The translations under genes were made by a program, and so were the position numbers. Below the pieces are notes generated by a model, which was given only the letters and a program-made list of their open reading frames with translations, had not been told where the DNA came from and did not search any database. From Arcuatula senhousia (taxonomy: Eukaryota; Mollusca; Bivalvia; Mytilida; Mytilidae), in contig OZ020313.1 in the NCBI GenBank assembly GCA_963971305.1, positions 56,244,203-56,308,202 of the forward strand: a stretch of 64,000 nt of DNA, read 5' to 3'. Shown in pieces: positions 48,601 to 57,600 of this stretch (position 1 is its first letter; every line of letters begins with the position of its first letter).

Positions 48601-51600
48601 ATAAGTTTTCTTCTATCAAAGTTGTCATTAGTTCGAGCTGCGACATTGTGAGCTCCTTGATGGGTGTTACACGTGATTTAGCCACTACGGATGTTGATTA
48701 TAGTCCGTTAATGACGGAATAGAAGAAAATGAGATGTGGAATAAGTGTACGCGACATAACCTACATTATAAACGTATATTTTAAATATCCACAATGGAAA
48801 ACAGCCAGCAGCCTTCAATATGACCAGCGGTCGCTGCTCGCTGTTTTTCAATTGGCCCCTGGATTGAAAATAAAATACATATGATTCAAGCCCAATCCCA
48901 AAGTGCATTGAAAGACCCTCTTCTTGACAAAAAACAATTAACAAAAATTCGACTAAATACAAACATAAGCTTTGATAAAGATTCCTGGCTTAGGACAGGC
49001 ACATCAAAATAGGGCGGGGTTAAACTAGTTTTTTGGCGCCAACCTTCCCCCTAATGATAATCAATAACAAAGCACAAACTAACACACAGTAAAAATCAAA
49101 TCGATAGAAGTTCAATTCAACAAGAGAGTATCTGAGACAAAAGGACAACAGGTAATTAACGGGACGTAAAGATACTCTCTTGAGAACACTCGAAGTTACT
49201 GACAGCTAGCTAAGAAGCATCCATCGACTGATGTAAAAAAATCAAGTATGTCGATTTTAAATCCGACACATCACGTCAAACACTTGATTTGATGATGCAT
49301 CATCACACAAAACCGACACACTTGACCGCTGTAATGCTCAAAAAAGACATAAGTATAAAAAGGCAATTAACATTTTAAAGCAAGTATCAAATTATCAATA
49401 TTTTTACCAAAGAAGACTAAATTCAAAGATTTTACTAAAATATCCATTTCATAACCTTTATTTAATAAAGTTTTAAGCCAATTTTGCATTCCCAACGGAT
49501 TGTTTTTGAATTTATTTGCTCTATAAACAACATTACCGTAGAAATCTGGATGGGATATTCCCTTTACAATCAAAAGTCGTCGTGTACAGTTAAATTTTCC
49601 AATAAGGTATAGATATTTATGATAAAACTTAGTAAACTACTTCACTAATTTGTGGTAACGATATCCTTGTTTTAGTAATTTTTTTGTAGGTACACACAGC
49701 TCCTTAACTGAACTTGCTTGCGTTTGTGAAAACTTGTAATACGGCTTCGTGTTTTCCGTGTCCATGTCCGTGAAATGTGTCCTGTTGAATTCGATTTTCT
49801 TGCAATTTCCTAGGTCTGCGAACATCGTATGGAATTGCGACGTCCCATCCAAGTTTTAGGTTCAATAAATCCTGCAAAAATACTTCGCTTTGAATAGTGA
49901 CCGGACTCAAGAGGGTCGTATATTTTAGATGATTGTTGTAGAGCTTCACGTTTGGTTCGTTACGTCTTATATTTCTTGGTTTTCTTTGGATCCAAAATCT
50001 TTTTGTCACTGTTTGTTCCGTTTAAATAATTTGTTTATGCAACTGTCTTCGTCATGCACGTTGTCCATCTTTGCTTGTTGGTTAAGCTTGTCGGATTTCG
50101 AAGCCAAATATCTAAGATTGAATCCTTTTGTAATAAGTGCTCAAGATTTGCAGTAAAAATTGCAAAGTTCATTCAGTTGTGTCGAATCCTGCGATCCATA
50201 ATCTTCGTATAAGCCCGGTTTGAGCTCGTCCCTTGTTTTGCTCCAGATTTATTGCAGATGTTTCAGTAACGTTGCATTAAAGATGAATGTGGAAAATATA
50301 GGGCAAACTAGTACGGATTTATGTCTGTACGCTGCAAATTCTAATGTTTGGTACCTCTGCTTCTTTGATCTATGGGGTTGCTCAGTCATAAGAATCTTTT
50401 TCGTCTAATCCTTTCTGTAGGAACGCCTTATAATCTTTTTCTACGTCATATTTAGTCTCTCTGAATTGAAGACGTAACGTAGACATGTCATTAAGTGCCG
50501 GCGGATCCTTGCGAAGGCAATCATTTAGGTTTGGTAAATCAGGTAATTGGCGGTAACTACAACCATACACGATGCAGATCGGTGTGGTTGCAGAATACAA
50601 TACCAAAAAAAAACGGGTATAAAACGGTAAATTTGGTTATGCTGTATATCAGTATTTCAAAGGGTTACCTCTCATCAGCAGCATTTGAATCAAAATATTG
50701 GAAGATCACAAACCTTTTTGAATGGGTAGTGTGGTATGTCATGTACGTTATCACTTGTCTCAATCGTCATTTTGTTTCAATAATATCTTTTTTTTCTTGT
50801 TCCTCAATGATGTCTTCGTATGTAACAAGCAAGGTGTGGTTCTCACTCCGCTTTCTAATAATTGTCCCGATTCGTCCTTTTTTGACGATTGTGATCGTCT
50901 TTTCATGATAAATTCGCGATGTATTTTTTCCCGAAGTATGCAAGCGTCCGATTTTTAACAAAACTTGTGATGAAGTTGTGCAATGCATTTCTGACGTTTT
51001 CTTGGCAGTTTCTGTCCTCAAATTCCTGCAAAAGTTTCGTCAGATAACCTCTTTGTCTTGATCTTAATGTTTACAGATTGGTTATTTTCACTCTGGTCTT
51101 CAAGGCCCATTGATATTAGGAAAGGAAAACTCTGTGTAATTGTGAATTTGTATAATTGAAATAATATTTGATACAATGTATGGGCGTTTTTTTTTTTGCA
51201 GTGACAGCAATGACGTAACGACCATTACCCAGTAGCAACGCCCGGGAAATCCATGTTAAAGCTCGTGATTCTTGACAATGTATGTCTGACAATTGTTTTA
51301 CTACCAGCCTCTACCAGATCGTGTTGAGTCTATTGGTGCGATTGAAATGCCTGTACCAAGTTAGAACTATTACAATGTTCAATTTTTCCGCTTGGGCCTG
51401 CCTTATTATTATATTTTTTGTTGTTGGATATTTGAGATTTGTTCTCTTTACCTTTATTCTAGGCATACGCAGCGATGTTAATGGCGTTAGTCCCGCCAAA
51501 AGTTAAAAAAAGTATCAAAGAGTTGTCTCCCTTATTGCAACGAATACTCGGAAAAATAAAATGCCTGTACCATATAGATTCGATAAAATATTTGTAATTT

Positions 51601-54600
51601 TAATATCTTATGCAGTCAGACATAATTATTTACAGTTATCCGAACCATTATATTTTATAAATATTACTCCATAGTTATAAAAACCTGAATAAAAGAATTT
51701 TCTATTGAAAATCAAGTCCCGCCCCTTTTACCTTATTTGGCAAATCAGACGAAATTTGATACCTCTTTTCTTTAATCGGTTTTAGCACCCTGACGATCGA
51801 CAACGATTGTTTTAGAATTTCACCACAGAATAGATCATAACATATGGGATTTGAATTGCTGCTCATTTTTTTTATATTGTTGAAAATTATAACAAAAAAT
51901 TGATATCAAGATGAAAAACGCAGGTTTTTCTCATTCTGATTTACCCTTTTTGGCCAAAAATTTTGATAATTTCTCATATTATCAACAATGAGCATCAGGC
52001 CTGGGGTCAATAACAATGCAATGTAATGCATTACATTACCATTACTTTACAAATTTTGTCATTACATTACATTACCATTACTTTTTCTCTCTTCTGTAAT
52101 GCATTACATTACCATTACTTTGCTTGTGTAATGCATTACATTACACATTACATTTTGATTAAATATTTAAAGGAAAATATATTTGTACTTCTAATAAGTT
52201 ATCTGCATAAAACACTATTTTTTTGTTCTGTATACAATGTTTGAATTTTTTAATATCTAACGTGTTATGGTATTTACATTAATATGAATCAGTGAAAAAT
52301 TGGAAAAAGTTCATCACTATCCATTCCAGAGATATATGGACTTGAAAAAAATACAAAGAATAATTATTGGCAATCCAGTTTGTACTACCACTGGTACAAA
52401 TGGTCAAAATCTGTAAACCAACAGATATGAGGTTTACTTATTCAAGTTACTGTAGAATTGTCACAAATCAACATATGTTGAAAAAAAATCCATTAAATTA
52501 TCATTATTTAAATCAAATCAACTTTTATTGCCATATATATAAATCTCTGGATTTGTGACAAACACAAGTAAAACAATAAAAGGTCTATACAGCAAGTCTA
52601 TACAGATTTGACATATGAAACAATATCAATGAACATAAGTTTAAGTTTAAAGGTCATCTAACCTCAGTGCTAACGACTGTTTTAAAAAGGCACCAGTGTT
52701 TTCTACTTGCTGAAAGGTTTATGAAGACAAAATGTATCTTATTTTACCACTTTCATTTAATGTCTCAAAGTCTAAAAAATTATTTTCTGTTTTTGCCTTT
52801 TCAATATATATTTGTCTTGCTTCACGGTTTCTATTGCATTCAAATATCTGCTTTTTTCAATTAATAGACAGTGAAAACTTATTCTAAATTTTGTAATAAG
52901 TTTTCGATATTCAAAGAATTTTGATTTCAGATAAAATTTATAATCTAAAGATGGATTCAATGATTTATATAAAAACAGTTTACTATTGTTGTCAATATTT
53001 CCTATTTTCTTCTCAAATATATTAGCATAATAATATTCCATTGGGTTTTTAAGTTTATTTTTCATTTTAATTATTTGATTTTCTGATAATTCACTTAAAT
53101 CTGGAATATCTAAGAGTGTTTCTTTAGCAACCATTTTGGCAAAGGTAAACCAACTGTATATTCTTGATGAATCTAATTGTTTAGTTTTATATTTTTTGTT
53201 TATTATTTCAATTTTGAAATCTTCTTGAATAAATCAGAAAATAGTGTTTACTGCAAGTCCACTATAGACAGACATGTCATTTCTGTTTTTACAATTAATT
53301 ATATTTAAAGATTAAATCCTTTGGTCTTTTGTCCTTTCATTAAATTTGACCCCAATTAGTGAATATATCTAATTGTTATAAAAACAAATAAAAAAAAGTA
53401 CAATTGAAATGCCATTGTTATGCCTGAAGACATCTTAATTGCAAACATCAAAAAGGTGATTTCAAATAATGCTATTAAAGGATATATATATATTTTTTTT
53501 ATTTTAGGCTCTCTTTTCTTACTTTACATGTACTATAGACATACATGTTGTACAATGTTGTACATTGTGTCATGTTGCTAATTGCACCCTTTGCATAATT
53601 TAAACTTCTTTATTATTTTCAAATGAAAGTACATATAAATAAATAATTATATACCGTAATATTATTGGATTAAGGGTTGATTGACAACTTTCTGTTTTAA
53701 ATCCTATAATAATTGTTTTTCAATGACTATTTTGAATTTTATTTTCTCATTTAAAAATGTTCTTATTTTTTCAGATGTACAAAAGAAAAAAAAATATAAT
53801 GACATTTAATGCAATGTAATGGGTGCATTACACAAGTTTTGGCCCAAGTAATCATTACATTACATTCCATGTAATGCAGAATTTGTGCATTACACATTAC
53901 TTTGCATTACTGAAAAAAATGTAATGATTACAATGCATTTGCATTACGCATTTGCATTACCCCAGGCCTGATGAGCATCTAAACCCAAATAAATCTATAA
54001 AATGAACCCAAAATAATGATTTTTAATCAATTCGATGGTGCTTATCGGGGTGCTAAACTTCAATTTCCTAATCCAAGAAAAGCCATGTTGCAGACTAAAT
54101 GGTTACCATGGATACTTATTTATGGTACTATATCAGCAGTATTTTAACGCATTTACGTATTTTCTAAATGCATATCAAATTCCTGTTCATTTCGATATAA
54201 AATAACTTTATAATTGATTTTTAATTTTTTATGTTTGAAAGGATCGGGAAACGGACGATTTTCCGGAAAAGTGCATTTCGTTTGAAATGCCTGTACCAAG
54301 TCAGGATTATTGCGATCCACCAATTCTCCGGTATGACTGATTCGTTTTTGTCATTTTCTCTGGACTATGAGATTGATCATTCAAGTTCGGTAGTTTTGTT
54401 ATTACCTTTATTTACTACAACCAAGCCAATGTCGCTGCCGGTGGAGTGAAAATCCCCGAGGGCATTGCAACTTGGTAGCTTTTTTAGCAATCATGAAAAA
54501 TTACAAAATTCAGAACTCGATGCCGGCTAGGACATCTCCCGGATTACCAAGATCCTCCTTTCCTAACTCTAGGAACAGGGTAGCAAATGAAGCTGTTGTT

Positions 54601-57600
54601 CCTATGAATATCCTTAAGGATACCACCAATTTGACTTTTGTTCAGCCAGAGGGTAACTATTATTTCAAAACATCAGATTCATTTCAAATTATCAAACCAT
54701 GTTCTATTAAACTCAATGACGTTCTAAAATCATCCCCACTACCTACTATTTCGACATGCAGATCTAAAACCGGTAAAAAAACAGCTTGCAAAACCTGTGA
54801 TATGCTTATTATTTCTCCTGAATTTACCAGTAACTTAAACGGTAAAGTTTACCAAACCTTTTCTCACGACCCTCTGGATTGTTCTACCGGAAATGTCATT
54901 TACGGAATTGAGTGTACTTTATGTGGACTGTTGTATGTCGGTGAAACCAAAAATTCATTGCGTTCTCGCATGAATGGTCATAGGTATGACACATAAAATT
55001 CTGATTATCGGGTTTTGTATAACCACTTTAATCAACATAACCATGACCAATGTTTGAACATGAAAGTCCGGTTTATCGAAAAGATTTACCACGACACCAA
55101 CAGTCCAAATCTAAGTACACCTCACCGTAAATAACGAGTGCTTCACTGGATAAAAACTTTAGGTACTGCAATGCCTTATGGATGTAATGATAACATCAAA
55201 GGAGTAGGACATCTTTCTAGCCCACAATGTAGTGAGGTGAATGTTATGAAACTGTTTGACCCTAATGGTAGACACAAACGTAGTCATGGCCACAAACGAT
55301 ACAAACCGAGATCTGCTGCCAGTCAAACTGACAACAGATCTCTTTCAGACACGTTTGATGATCTGGAAACAAGTCTACAAAAACCATTGGGAGTCCATCA
55401 TGTTCGTACCATTCTCTATTCACTACGAGTCACGAAACTTAAAGACCTGCGTGATTTTGGGTTAGAAAAAGCAGGTACTGATCCATTTACTCCTTCTTAC
55501 AGACTTACTAGCATTATTTGCGACGTTGCACTTTTTCGTCTTTTGAAGCCTGTAAGAAGTGAGCCTCTTACTACTGAGGATAGGAAATTCCTCCATATTT
55601 CATTTAAAAACAAAGGGATAGATGCTATAAACATCAGCAATATTTCAAATCGTAAGGAAGTTACATCTCAAATTCCTCAATATTTCAAAAATCAGTCAAC
55701 ACCAATTGTTTCCTACAGCTACACTTAAACCATTAGTAGTAAAATTTTCAACCACAAAAAGGCATTGCAGGACCTAAACATTGAAGAATATCTAAAGTGT
55801 TCTCTGACATGTGATTGCTATGCTTCTCCCTTTGTCTATGGTCCATCTGGTCATGTCATCACGGGTGATCTTAAGATAATTGAAAATGATTTATTACGTA
55901 ATGTGGTTTCCCATGGACCTAAATTCAGGGAACCGAAACGTATAAATTTGAATCACAACTTTAAGATCATCATGGACGATGTGGAGGACTATGCTAGAGC
56001 CTGGATAAAGAGGGAAAAGGACCAAGAACCAGAGCTTGAATCACTGTCGGACTGGGTAAGGACTAACCGATCTCTTGTACAAAGCCGAATAGACAAACTT
56101 CCCAAATGTGTGAACCCCCGGCCTTCTTCTGTATTTAGAGATCGTGAAGCTCCCAATTGTCTCTCTTCCTTACATGACAGGTATGTTGTCACGCCAGCAG
56201 ACAAGGCTTCCAATAATATAGTTTTTGTATGTAAAGCACATTATTACAATTGTCTAATAAAAGAACTAGGCATTGATGGTAATACTTCCGCTTGTGCTAC
56301 ATACACACGGACTACATTTAACAAACATGAAATTATAGCCAACCATAGCTCTTTTATGTCTTCTTTCAATATTCCAATGAAAGAGGAACATAAAGAGTTA
56401 CCATATTTGTACTGGATACCTAAACTTCACAAAAATACGTACAAAGAAAGGTATATAGCTGGATCTTCATCATGTTCAACTACAGCGCTGTCCGTTCATT
56501 TAACTAAATCTTGTCTGCTGTCAAAGAAGGTCAACAAGCATACTGCGACACTATTTATAATCGTAGTGGAATTAACCATATGTGGATTTTGAAGAACTCA
56601 AAAGATTTGTTAGATCATTTTAAATCTAGATTATTTTCTGAGGTTCGCTCTTTGAAAACGTTCGATTTTTCAACTTTATACACTACCTTGCCACACGAAA
56701 AACTAAAATGTCGCCTGAAAAACTTCTCGAAAAAGCCTTTTCAAACTCTAGGAATTTTGTTGTTTTGGGTTCTAATTCTACATTCTTTCCAAAACATCTT
56801 TCAAAGATAAAATTTGTTACATACTGGAACAAGTTTGCAGTATGCTTGATTTCCTCATTGACAACATATTTGTCACCTTCGGAGGAGAGATTTTTCAACA
56901 ACAAATCGGCATTCCAATGGGCACAAACTGTGCTCCTCTCCTCGCCGATTTGTTTTTATACTCTTACGAGACTGAATTTCTTCAGGGACTCGTAAAGAAC
57001 AAGAAGATGAAAGAGGCAAGGTCATTTAATCTTACATTCAGATATATTGATGATGTCCTTTCTGTCAATAACACTTCATTTGGTAGTTGGATTCCTTCAA
57101 TATATCCTTCGGAATTTGAGATTAAAGAGACCACCGAATCAAATTGCTTCACGTCTTTCCTGGATTTGCACCTCGAATTTGACCCAGGTGGTCATCTCAG
57201 TACAAAAAATTTATGATAAACGAGACGATTTTAATTTTCAAATAATTAATTTTCCTAACCTACAGAGCAATATACCTACTTCTCCTGCATTCGGTGTTTA
57301 TATTTCACAACTTATTCGATATGCCAGAGCTTGCGCACATTTCACAGATTTTTTGATCAGACACCGAATTCTTCGTGACCGACTTTTGGAGCAGGGCTAT
57401 AAGAAAATACGTCTCATATGATCCCTAAAAAATTCTTTCTTCGTTATCAGCCACTAGTAGAAAAGTTCAAAATTGAGTTAAAAGATATGATAGTTAATTG
57501 TTTTAATTAGGGTTTGACTGGTCTGCTGTACTGAGATGATCACCTTAAAATCACTATTGTGTCTCACAACTATGTTGTGTTCTATGGTCATTACCAGATC

